Source: Galbula dea
Lineage: Eukaryota > Chordata > Aves > Piciformes > Galbulidae
Length of the DNA stretch: 64,000 nt
Direction of reading: 5' to 3'
Assembly (NCBI GenBank): GCA_013399015.1
Contig: VWZX01010557.1
Coordinates: 700,224-764,223 of the forward strand
Shown piece after piece: positions 12,588-22,886 of the stretch (positions are counted from its first letter, which is position 1; each line of letters begins with the position of its first letter). Below the pieces are notes generated by a model, which was not told the DNA's origin, did not search any database, and saw only the letters and a program-made list of their open reading frames with translations. Position numbers and translations under genes: made by a program.

Positions 12588-12968
12588 GTCTCTTTAGCTT
12601 GGAGAAAAGGAGGCTAAAGGGTGACCTCATCTATGCTTTTAAATATGCGAAGGGTGTGTGTCGGGAGGATGGGGTCAGGCTCTTCTCGGTGGAGCCCAGT
12701 GACAGGACAACGGGCAATGGCTGTAAGCTGAAGCATAAGAGATTCCATGTGAATACACGTAGGAATTTTTTCACAGTGAGGGTGCCAGAGCACTGGAACA
12801 GACTGCCCAGAGAGGTTGTGGAGTCTCCTTCTATGGAGATATTCAAAACCCATCTGGATGCGCTTCTGGGTGACCTGGTCTAGGGAATCCTGCTGTGACA
12901 GGGGGGTTGGACTAGATGATCTTTTGAGGTCCCTTCCAACTCCTAATATTCTATGATTCTATGATTCT
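12588..12968 (+). mobile_element. CR1 LINE, 5'-truncated, ORF2 C-terminus to octamer tail
   Basis: This is the longest avian-type CR1 copy here. It begins within ORF2 (...TTAGCTTGGAGAAAAGGAGG, matching the usual TTCAGCCTGGAGAAGAGGAGG), continues through the last ~94 codons of ORF2, then the 3' UTR core (GGTTGGACTAGATGATC, TTTTGAGGTCCCTTCCAAC) and a clean tail ATTCTATG, ATTCTATG, ATTCT at 12948-12968. CR1 moves by target-primed reverse transcription starting at this 3' end, which explains the lost 5' part. No clear target-site duplication was seen, as is usual for CR1. It matches the 3441-3565 copy in the shared region, but its octamers are intact, suggesting a younger or less worn insertion. 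Confidence 0.95.
12599..12883 (+). pseudogene. C-terminal fragment of CR1 ORF2 (reverse transcriptase polyprotein)
   Basis: A 94-codon frame, open to its stop, matches the C-terminal end of the CR1 ORF2 protein that lies after the reverse transcriptase domain. Recognisable parts are EKRRLKGDL at the start, SDRTTGNG near residues 34-41, and RNFFTVRVPEHWNRLPREVV near residues 54-73. The frame ends with GDLV and a TAG, as in many avian copies (GDLV or GDMV). The Met at its start is internal to ORF2 and not a real initiation site. The endonuclease and reverse transcriptase domains are missing, so no active enzyme could be made. No host gene is implied. Confidence 0.88.
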
Positions 12969-13113
12969 TCAGGATGAGTTGAAAGCCTGAATGTCAAGCA
13001 GAAGGAAGCCCTTTCACAGACTGGATTTCTCTGCCCCATTCCCTAGCCTTGTGCCTGGCCAAGACAAAACTCTTGCAGATGGAAAGTCCAGCTCCCTTTT
13101 CATTCCTCTCTGG

Positions 13114-13139
13114 AAAAAAAAAAAAAAAAAAAGAAAAAA
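13114..13139 (+). repeat. Poly-A tract
   Basis: Nineteen A bases in a row are followed by G and six A. It could be a microsatellite or the worn tail of a retroposed sequence, but no source transcript is recognised upstream. Confidence 0.75.
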
Positions 13140-13833
13140 GAGAGATGCTGATGGGGGAATGTGACTTCCTATTTCTGCAAAGAGCATTCTGTTGCTGCCT
13201 CTGCTGCTCCTACCAGGTATTCTTAATGTGTTTAGAAGATAGACTACCTGTGTCTCTTATTTTTTATTGGTTTAGGTCCTGTTTGTGGAAACTGGTATAG
13301 GTAAAATAAATAATGACCTCAGGACTATACCACATCTTTTTCAAAAAGCAGAAGTTTTCTTACATTTATCTTATGATTTTGAAATTACTCATGTTTTCTT
13401 GCTCCTAAAATGCAGTGCAGTAAGACTATGTTTTAGTCTGCTTGGCCCCATCAGCACTACTTTCACATCCCAGCAGGTATCTTGCTCATTTTTGGGTTTC
13501 TTCAGACAGCAGGTAAACTTGAGGATATTTCTCTGACTTTCAACAGGCGTGTTTTTGATGCTTGCCTATAGAAACCTTAAACTTGGCGTCCTCCTATTAT
13601 TTTCCAACAAGGCAAGGCATTGCAGTTAAGAGAGATGTTACAGTGGAAATGACAGAATATGTTCAAGGGCATTAAATAAGTCTCCTTTCAATAAAGGCAC
13701 ACTTTATGTCCAAGTACAGTTAAAAGGGTTAAAATACAATCTTCCAGATAAGTTTCTAGCCATATCAGGCTCAAAAAGTCAAAAGATTTGAAAGCTATTA
13801 GTACTTCTGTAGATCATCCTCTTCCAGATACTC

Positions 13834-13855
13834 TTTTTTCTTTTTTTTTTTTTTC
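13834..13855 (+). repeat. Poly-T tract
   Basis: Six T, a C, then fourteen T form a simple homopolymer tract in a pyrimidine-rich setting. Confidence 0.75.
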
Positions 13856-14235
13856 TCCTTTAACTGACAGGTTGCAGTTAAAAATTAAAGTAGAAAAGGC
13901 CTTCTTTTTGCTACATACTTTTAATGGAACTGAAGCCAAAATAAGTCAGACTAAATTATGGGAGTAAATGACCTCCCGGGAAGTATAATACCAAATTCCA
14001 AAGAACTGTAAAGAGTTTCCTTTGATCTTTTTAGCTTCACAGCCTGAAATTCAAAATCTGTATTTAATTTTAGATTGCATATGCCAGCTTTTAAGTTTCC
14101 TCTGTAACATGATATATCATTTTAAATGATAGGACACCTTTAACTTGTATTTCTTGAAAATGCTGACTATCCTTTCTTTATTCTTTTATACTATAAAAAC
14201 AGATATAAATATTACTAATTGCAAAAATAATTTGG

Positions 14236-14308
14236 GGTTGGGTGCTGTAATGGATAAACCATTGACCTTCACGTAAGAGACTGTTCCTTCGAGCTCAGCC
14301 TGAGTTTC
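14236..14308 (+). repeat. Degraded tRNA-like relic (tRNA-Arg-like pseudogene or SINE head)
   Basis: The stretch TGCTGTAATGGATAA at 14243-14257 resembles the D-arm/A-box part of arginine tRNAs (consensus GGCNNAATGGATAA), with one mismatch to the A-box pattern. CCTTCGAGCTC at 14286-14296 sits at the spacing expected for the T-arm/B-box, with TTCGA intact but four mismatches overall. The acceptor ends do not pair, so this is not a working tRNA. It may be an old tRNA pseudogene or the head of an ancient tRNA-derived SINE; the downstream body was not recognised. Confidence 0.4.
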
Positions 14309-16270
14309 TAAGTGAAATGACTTTGATCTGAGACACAAGTAACTTCAGTTCAATGCCCTAGAGGATATAGATCTAGAAAAAAGGACAAGCTGAGCACTTC
14401 ACTATATATTTCTGTTACAATTTAAGAGGTAGACAAAGGACACTATTTTTCAAATGTGGTCTAAAGGGCCTATTTCTTGCTATGGCCACAGAGTCACATT
14501 GCAAGAACAGTGTTTCTAAACCAGAAATCTCAGAAAGCACAACAAGCTGTATTAGCTCTTGGCTGGAGTATCCTCTGACCTGTGTACTTCAGCACGGACT
14601 TTAGATATGGGCAGCTGAAATAATCTCCCTCTCGTCCAGAAGAGAGTTGCAAAAGTTTTTATGCCTTATACATTATGAAAGAAGTCACCTTTCTTGAGGT
14701 AAAGTATGTTGTAGCAGGTTGACTGGAAGCACAACATGACAGTGCAGCCACTAAACATTGAAAAAGTCCTGGGAAAAGTGTTTACACACAATGTGTTATT
14801 TTGTGTTCATCTCATGATCAGCCAAACAAAGGTAGAAATACAGTCCAGAATTTTGCAGTATAATAGTGTTCTGAATTGGATCCTGGGGGGATAATTTGTA
14901 ATGCATAATTTATCCACCAAATTTAGCTTCTTTTTCTACTAATAAAATACACATAGACTGTTCACCATTGCCTCACACATGTTACTTTTCAAATGGAGGG
15001 ACTGACTGATAAAAATTATTTTATATTATGTGGAGTTATTTGAGCTATATAGAGATATTTCCAAATGACTAGTTAAATTACATGGTTTTGTTTCACTTTC
15101 CTGATTGTGAAAACCAACCAGTCAACCAAGCCACCCCTGCCCCACAATATTTCCTATATGGAAATCCCTGGTGTGAATGTAGCTTTTTCTTTTCCATGAA
15201 TACATGAACACAATAAAGTGCTTTGCATTTTCTGTGGTTTTGAAAAAGATGGAGCCTTTTTTTTGACTGTGAAAAAGAAATTATCTTGAAGCAAGAAGCT
15301 GAACTTCCTGGGGTCAATCACTACAGATTTTAATCCAACTCTTACTTCTTATCACAGCCCACCCCAGCCAGGAGTTACTGTTACCTTTCTTCTTCCTAGT
15401 GAATTGCTGACAAGTTATCCTGTTGGTCTGTGAAAAATAGAAGAGATCAAATACATATAAAATAATTTTGCAATTGTATAACCTCAGAGTAAAATAGCAA
15501 CAGCAACGTTGGAGCAGAGCAATGAACTTAGTCAATGTAAAATTGGGTTGTCCGTAAGCCCTTTCACTCACTGACAAGGTAAAACAGATTAATGTGCTTT
15601 GAGGCTGTGGTTGCTGATAAGAAATGCCATTTGTAAGCCTTTTTACTCCCAGTCAAAGTGGAAGCAATTAAAATATTTAGAAGTAACCTTCTTCTCCCCT
15701 TCCAAGCAGGAAGCTCATCTGAGCTTCCTTAGCAGTAATCCTATCTGCCACACCAGAACCAACACAACCCTGGAATATCTCAGTAACAGAACTTTGTAAA
15801 AGTTGGAGAAAGTACAGTTGATAGTTATGCTCTCTTCCGTGTTATGACTGGCTGCTCAACAGGTTCAGAAAAGAATAGTGTTACCTTTGGTTTGTGTGTT
15901 TGGTAGATGTAACAGTTTTTCTGCTCATTTTTGCTCTCTACATTACTTTTCTTCCCCAAAGTTCTAACAATAGGATCATTGCAACAATTTAGGAAGACAT
16001 CTGAAAACAAAATTACCAGTTCAAAACTAACTTGCTCAAGGGATCAGGGTTGTCTGGTGCCAATAGTCTCTGGAATCCCTCTAGGCCATCAGAAAAAATC
16101 AGGTCAGGTCTCAGTTTTACCTTACCTTAACTCTGTAATGGATATCAAAATCTGTTGATTCAAGCTTTCTTATTTCTAACATTACAGTACCAGTCAACAT
16201 TTTTATAAAGCTATTAACCTCAGCAGAAGCCAATTTATGTTCATTAGTATTCCATGATTTTAAACGTTCT

Positions 16271-16340
16271 AAGGAAAAAAAGGGAAAAAACCCTAAAACC
16301 CCAATAACTAAAAACCCCCAAATGACAAACCAACCCAAAC
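16271..16340 (+). repeat. A/C-rich tract with CCCTAAAACCCC-like blocks
   Basis: On the plus strand this stretch is mostly A and C, with blocks AAAAAACCCTAAAACCCC and AAAAACCCCCAAATGAC. It superficially resembles telomere C-strand DNA, but there is no (CCCTAA)n periodicity, so it is called low-complexity sequence. Its complement is G/T-rich with several G runs. Confidence 0.65.
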
Positions 16341-16760
16341 CTCTGGTTTTTATGAGAGAACTATGAAAAAGAAACTCCAGACTGAAGATTGGTTAAGTGG
16401 TCAGTTAATTATGAAATATATACACTATTTGTCTATTAGTCCTGCACATGAAAGTTTCATTCCCATATAAAATCGGTGCAAATTCATTTCAAATGCAAAA
16501 GCACATCTGCCTAACATTCCTGCACATGAACATTTTCATGAGCTTGATGGGTAGTTTTAGGACTGGCTGAGAGAAGAAAACTGAGCTGTGGATCAGAAAA
16601 GGCTCCCAGTGAAAGTGCTGGCAGTCATTTAAATCTTGAGCAGACAAAGCATTCCAGAACACTGCATTTTTTAAGTGAAAGTAGAGAGGGTTGGTAGAGA
16701 AAATCATATTTAAATTATCTGAATGAGCCCCTTACTGTGACAAAGGTGAAGGGATATTAC

Positions 16761-16781
16761 ATGTATATAAATATATATATT
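16761..16781 (+). repeat. Short AT microsatellite
   Basis: ATGTATATAAATATATATATTTT is a short alternating AT run. Confidence 0.65.
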
Positions 16782-18360
16782 TTAGGAGATCAACAGATTT
16801 GACATTATCATGCCTCAGTTCCCTACTGCATACACAATTGTCTTACATCTGGTACTCAGGTGAGAGTACTGAGAGTGCACTTTTTCTCCCAGAGCCATCA
16901 GACTCCAAGACTGATTGAGAGATCCTGATTTTCTGTACTTTGTATTTCTTTTTTTAAATAAATATCTGCTGATCTTTTGACAACAATAGAAAGACAATAA
17001 CAATAATGTTCTGCTCTGTAAATGAATCTGTATGTTATCTAAAAGGTTTTCTCTATTATTTTTCCACATGTATATTTTTGAGGTATTGCAAAAGATTTTT
17101 GACAAATTGGTAGATGACGATTCCACAGTGCTAAGTAATCATAAGATTTATTGGCAGCCAAGGAGTCTTTTGCTTTGTATCACAGAAGCACCAAACACTT
17201 TGGAGCTGCAAAGGAATGTGAAAGCATATTAACTATAATTTTCACCCTCCACTATTTATCTTACATCCTTCATTTATTTTAAATTAAAGATTGGTAAATT
17301 CCTTCACTGTGAAGCATGTAGAATTTTATAGTTACATAATCTGATGCAGTGTCAGTCCAAGACACTTTCATTATTCTGGGGTTTTTTCCCAGTTTCATGT
17401 ATGTAAATGAGAAGAAAGAACCATCTCATCTGATAGTTTCTGAGTTCTTCTGGTCCTCCTTGAGATGTGAGTGTGCATGTTTGTACAAACATCAGCATGA
17501 TGGGGTTCCCAGCTTGGTCATAAGAGCTTTTAGGTGTTGAGATAATACAAATGAAAAAATCAGAGTTGATTTATGTCTTTGTATGTGCGGGTGTCTAATT
17601 AGTATTCAAAAGACATTAGTTTCAAATGGATGCAGCAGTATATACGGTATGCCAAATGTGTGATTCATACTAATACAAGTAGTAGAATTGTTTATTTATT
17701 TGCATTGAATTTAAAATAAAAAGGTTTTTGACCAACACTCTTCAAGATAGCATTGAGCTGTCATCCCAGAAAAAAAACCACATACCTGTTTATTGAGATG
17801 AGCTTAAACATAGGGTTTGATAAGTTGGAGGGCCATTCTCTCCTTGTGAAGCTAATGTATTTCCCATTACAATGAAATGGTGTTATATGTGCATATTAAG
17901 GGAAGAATATTAGTGATTAATTGCAACCCACATTTTCCAGTGTGCTGAACTCTTTCAGGAACCAATGAAGGTCCTGAAAGCTGCCTAGTTTAGCTAAACT
18001 GTGCCTTAAATGAACATATGTTTTATAGCAGGTCTTTAAATAAACCCAGTGGATTCAGTGATCATTTCAAGGTCAGTCCAGTGTTAACTTTTGACATACA
18101 GCAATGTAGCTAAGTGTGCTTAAGAGTAAGAAAGGATATTTATTTCAATGCTGGCAAATAGTTGTGGTTGGTTTGTCCGTAGCTCCCAAATTAGGCTGTT
18201 TTAACACTCAAAAGCACTGTGGATTTTATTTTTCCCCAGGATGGTTAATGATATTAACTACTCACTTGTTCCTGAGAAAAGAAGGAAAAGGATGTGTGTT
18301 AGGCTCATGGTAACTTCAATTAGTTGTTAGCAAAAGATTTTATCCTGGTAGCAAAACCAG

Positions 18361-18770
18361 AAAAAAAAAATCTTTTAAATTAATTTGAAGATGCCTACAT
18401 TTAGAGAATGGCATTGCTTTAACAGGGCTATGCAAATGAGTCCAATTTAGCATCTTGTATTCAGCTGGAAACCATTGCTAAATGATCGGGATAGCCAGTC
18501 ACAGATATTAAAATGAATTATATCTAATCTGAATTTTAGTCACGCTACATTAACTAATAGAAAGTTATTAACATTTCAAGAGAAAAAAAGCTTTTGCCTG
18601 CAAAATTAACAGTGGCTGAGATGTGACCTGTGAGCCATGCAGCCTGATCACTGTAATGACAGTGTAATGGCATATTTACATTAAAATCTCTGCAGCTAAT
18701 ATGTGATTCAGAATTGGACGTTAAGTCGAGGATTATTTAGTCTGGCCTGTTGGCCTTTCTCTAAGTAGAT
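18361..18770. promoter_or_regulatory. Candidate conserved non-coding element (enhancer-like)
   Basis: This repeat-free 400-base stretch has the mixed-complexity, homeodomain-rich look of vertebrate enhancers. It carries a perfect POU octamer ATGCAAAT at 18430-18437, many TAAT/ATTA cores, and repeated TGTAATG around 18650-18670. No open frame of note crosses it. The call is an inference from motif texture only; a cross-species alignment would settle it. Confidence 0.3.
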
Positions 18771-20259
18771 TTTTTTTACTTCAATACAAATCTGAAACTT
18801 TTCATTTCATGACTATTTATGTGACTAGTTTCTATGGCTATGTCTCTCCATCTTTACATCAGCTGCTTTATATGGCCAGCTTACTCTTTCATTTTTCCTT
18901 TCCATTTTCCAATATATTTATTATTTTGTGTGGGCATGTACGACTTCAAGAAATCCACATTAGTTGCAAGCCAGTCAGGAAAAGGGAAATGTTTTTGTAC
19001 TTTATTTTTACTGTTAATTTGCTTCAAAGTGCATTATGTGTTCACATTTTCCTTCCTACACTCTTTAAATATACAGCATCCTGGAAAAAAAAAAGCCATC
19101 TTTATCTGGATAGAAGAAAATGTGTAATTATAAAGCTATTCTTATCCTTAGCAGGTAATGACAACCTGCTAGTTTTTCCTGATACCGGTTCATTTCTACC
19201 AAAGCAAAGGTTTGAAAGTTATCGACCTGATAACATAACAGTTGTATAATCTAAAGCATTTGTTAAATTTGTGGGATACCTGGATATATTAATTTGTTTG
19301 CTTCACTATTTAAAAGACACAGCAACATGAAAAAAATAGAGAATATGACATGAAATTAAGAAGCTATCTGGATAAAATTATAACTTTCATTTTATAATCA
19401 TAGCATTATCAGAGAAGTCCAGTTTAAAAATGAGCTTGATTGGGCTTCTCTTGGTTATTTGTACAAAACAGGACATTTTCATAAAGATTCATACTCCAAC
19501 TGGACCTTTGGTACTGAGAAAAAAAGCTGGATAAGTTTAAATAAAAAATATTTTCCTGTAATTATAATATTTGATTCAATTTTTGCATTAAATATGTGTT
19601 TCTTTGTGATTTTCTATAAATCTTTAGGCAGATACTACTTTACTGTGGGAGATACTTCTTTTTTTTTTAATGCAAATGTAAATAAAATGCTAAAGCTAAA
19701 AGGTAAAAACAGTAATTATTGACCAAAAGCTTATACCTTCTACATTGCAGATTTGTATATATATTTACACGTTAGGCAAACATATAAGTGCACAAATTTT
19801 GTCCAAAATAAGGAATAGAATTGTACCATAATTAGGACTTCAACATGACCAGTATTCCTACAGATATTGCACTTGTTCTTTGAATAAAGAAGCAGAGTCT
19901 TAGCAACTCAACTTTTTCACAGGTTTGTTTTCTGTTTTCAAAGGGGGTGTGTTGTGCTTCTGCTTTAACTTAGACATATGTCAGTCACATAATATTCATG
20001 ATATAAATGTCATCATACCTTCATTTCCCAATTAGAAAAAGAGAATTAATACTGGGACATCTGTTTGACTGAAAAACATCTATACAGATAGAGCTCTACA
20101 CACAGATCTGTAATAAACACAGGTGCTCCATTTACTGCAAATGTACAGCTTCATCGCATTTCTGAAACTTTTATTATGAGTCAGTCATACAATAAATTCC
20201 GATTGAAGATATAACTAGAAATGTGATCTGACATAACATGGTAATAAGCTTAACTTAAT

Positions 20260-20470
20260 TTGATACTTCTGAAATCACCTCCTAACATCTGAATTTTCAG
20301 TTGAAAATGCATGGGTAATACTGAGCTCAGAGCCAAAGGTGCCATCCTTCGCAGTCCCAAGCAGACCGCAGCTGCTTCAGGCCCCATGGCAAGTAGATTA
20401 TTTTGGCGGTGGGACTAAAGCAGCTTCCCTGATATTATTGAGCTGCCACAGAGGCTCTTCAAAGGCATCT
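20260..20470. promoter_or_regulatory. Candidate conserved non-coding element
   Basis: A compact, less AT-rich block contains a RUNX-type ACCGCA (20365-20370) overlapping an E-box CAGCTG (20369-20374), followed by TTTTGGCGG at 20401-20409, which resembles an E2F-type site. Clustering of such cores in AT-rich surroundings suggests regulatory DNA. Motif matches this short occur by chance, so confidence is low. Confidence 0.28.
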
Positions 20471-20764
20471 ATTTTTTTTTCTCTTATTATACTTTGTACA
20501 TAATCAAGTACATGGTAAAGTAATACCTATCCTGCAGCGCTTTCTGCTGCCCTTTAGAGACAGACACCACAGCTGAAAATTGGACCAGCCCTCTAAAAAT
20601 AATAACAGATAATTAATCTTGGCTATAGTTCTAAGACTGACATGTCCCTTTTACCAACCACCCTATGTGAACACCACCATGCCCATACCCCCCACCTCAC
20701 CAGGGACCTGAAATGCCCTCTCAGTATTAAATTTGGCATTAAAAATGGTATTTCCTTAGTTCAC

Positions 20765-20790
20765 TTAGGTTTGGGTTTTTTTGGTTGTAG
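20765..20790 (+). repeat. G/T-rich low-complexity tract
   Basis: TAGGTTTGGGTTTTTTTGGTTG is a short strand-skewed G/T run, the mirror type of the C/A tracts elsewhere in the window. Confidence 0.55.
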
Positions 20791-21274
20791 ATAATTTGTA
20801 GCCCTTGCTCTCATTAGTACTATCAATCTGAGCAATTGCTGTGCAAGGGCTAGGACCATTTTTTTATGCTACCAGTGCAACACACTTCTATTTCTATAAC
20901 TGCCTCAGTGGTATTGTTACACCTAAATTTAAAAGCCAGTTTAATTAGCTGGAAAACCCAAAGCATGTTAAAATGAAACTGCAAAGTCTTTGATCTCCAG
21001 ATTGACTAGCAGTATCTGTGGAGAATAGAACAGGTTAGCAAGACAAGACAGAGAGGCATCTAAACAGGAGTAAGCTGGAGATTCAAAGGTAGGTTGGGTT
21101 ATTCGTCTGTGCTAATCGTCTTCGAAACTGTGAACAGGAAAATGGTGTGGCTCTAACAGCAGGTTTCATTATAAAATAAAAGTCAGAGTTGCTGTGCTTA
21201 TTTTTGAGAGAGGAGACTGGAAAGATGAAACCCTACTTAGTTAGGTCTGAAATGTTTTCAATGTTAAGTGGTTC

Positions 21275-21323
21275 TCAGAGGACCTCACCGGGATGAGGTC
21301 TTCTGAACCTGCCAAGGCAGGTT
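21275..21323. repeat. Two back-to-back inverted repeats
   Basis: The first hairpin pairs TCAGAGGACCTCA (21275-21287) with TGAGGTCTTCTGA (21294-21306), 13 pairs with one G-T wobble around a six-base loop. The second pairs AACCTGCC (21306-21313) with GGCAGGTT (21316-21323), eight perfect pairs around AA. They share the A at 21306, so the whole 49-base segment can fold into adjoining stems. No known RNA family or transposon end was recognised. The arms are too short for a typical pre-miRNA. Confidence 0.75.
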
Positions 21324-22853
21324 GCTAAGAATTCAGCAGGCAAGAACAAGTGTCTCTCAGTAAGGTCCGTCTCTGTCCTCAGAAGTGCCCTTTGAAAGCA
21401 GAGGTTTTCAAGCAGTGTCATTAACAGTCAGAAAATCTCTTTTATCCCAGAGGCAGGTTCACTGGTGAACTCCCTTCTTTAGGAAAATAAGTAGATTCCT
21501 ATATTTCATTAACAAAAAAATCTCCAATGTCAGATGCTGATCTTCCACTTATTGCTGTTCCTCTACCTACAAGTTTCACTGCCAACAAACAAACCACCAT
21601 CAAAGGAATTCTGCTGAATATTTTGCTTGCTATTAGACAACAATGAATGGTCATGAAGTCACTATTTTCTTTCAGGTGCTTCATTGTTCACATACCAAAA
21701 ATATGCCAGGAGATATTTCTCTTTCCCTCGGCTGTGGGTACAGAACAATTTGACACTAGATTAGCTTTTGAGATGTAGCTTTAGCTTATTTAGATAAGGG
21801 TATTTTCCTGCTTTGGTAACAAAATACTCAAGGAGACTCACAAACAAAAGACAGATGTTGTGCTCCTTTCTGAAAACTGCAAGGAAGTACTCTCAGGGAA
21901 AGCTTGTTACTGAGCTTACTACATTGGACCTGATTTCTCCCCCTGTAGCTCCTTCCAGTCATGTCCAGTGAAATTTAGAGAAGTTATTATTCCACTGATG
22001 TTTTCTAAAGTGTTTCGGTGCTATGTGGTTTTCTGATCTTAATGGACTGTTCAGGTTGGAATTTAAACTCTATTTCCCTGCATTTTGGGAGGTTCTCAAA
22101 TTGCACTACTGACTTGAAAAAGTTTCCCCAGAATTATTTTTCCCTGAGAAATTTCCTTTCCATAAATCAGTGTCTCTTCACACAACCAAAAGGAGGAAAA
22201 TATACAGACAGAGGGCTAGGGAGGAAAAGGAGTGTAAAGAATTCCCAACTAACAAAGAGAAATCATTCTACGACTACCTTGAAATTTTTGCAATAGTTTG
22301 GGGAATCTGCTTAAGTTCAACATTTTTAGGGCATTGCAGTTATCTTCATCAATTTTAATTTTGCAATAAACTTACTTTTCAATGTCTTGATGTTCAACAC
22401 CAAAGAACTATCAATAAATGAATAAAATATCTACTTCATGATAATGTGCTAATTTGGTGCAGGTAAAGACAAATTCTTCAAGTCTATCTGCAGAAAGGTG
22501 TCATCTGAAGCTCTCAAGAAGTCTTATTTTCTATAAGTGGATTGAGTCTTTAATGGAGTTCTTTTTATATCACTTTTGCCTTTTGTAGGATTAATTAAAG
22601 AACACACTTGAATTCTTTCTTTATGCAATCCCCCCCACACACACACTGTGGCATTCCAAGACTTCCTGTTATATTCTTTTATTGATTTTGGGGTTTCCCT
22701 GCCATTTGTGACAAGCATCATTCTCTGCTTGAGCATCTCTTCCTAAAGCATCTCCACGACTCTTTTGACATGATGCTGTACACATAAAAGAATTATTCTG
22801 AGAATTCAAGAAAACAGCTTAAGCCTGTGAAGCAAATGATCAGTTCACCTTCC

Positions 22854-22886
22854 AGATCTAAGATCTAATTAGATCTAAGTCTAATT
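22854..22886. repeat. AGATCTAA repeat cluster with a 16-base palindrome
   Basis: AGATCTAA occurs three times in 33 bases, two of them forming the perfect palindrome AGATCTAATTAGATCT, with the related GTCTAATT following. It is a local slippage or inverted-repeat structure; protein binding is possible but unsupported. Confidence 0.8.

Larger units (their letters stand above)
12969..14235. other. Non-coding DNA with poly-A and poly-T runs
   Basis: No gene is supported. It includes an A run at 13114-13139, a T run at 13834-13855, and open frames of 83 codons (13049-13300 and 13285-13536) without known motifs. The A run is not preceded by a recognisable retroposon body. Confidence 0.55.
14309..18360. 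other. Non-coding AT-rich DNA, no gene seen
   Basis: No gene, RNA or transposon is supported. It contains an A/C-rich tract at 16271-16340 and an AT microsatellite near 16761-16781. The longest open frame (16815-17126, minus, 103 codons) has no recognisable domain and overlaps a 66-codon plus-strand frame. Confidence 0.55.
18771..21274. other. Non-coding DNA, no gene seen
   Basis: No gene is supported. A 146-codon plus-strand frame (18809-19249) overlaps a second 97-codon frame in another phase of the same strand, both rich in Phe, Leu and Ser from T-rich DNA and without a recognisable family. A denser, repeat-free block at 20260-20470 is listed separately. Confidence 0.5.

Noticed and set aside
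13114..13139. Poly-A tail of a processed pseudogene
   Set aside because: No recognisable retrotransposed body or target-site duplication flanks the A run.
16271..16340. Interstitial telomeric repeat
   Set aside because: CCCTAA appears only once and there is no six-base periodicity; the tract is simply A/C-rich.
18809..19249. 146-codon plus-strand frame
   Set aside because: A 97-codon frame in another phase overlaps it, and composition is Phe/Leu/Ser-rich as expected from T-rich DNA.
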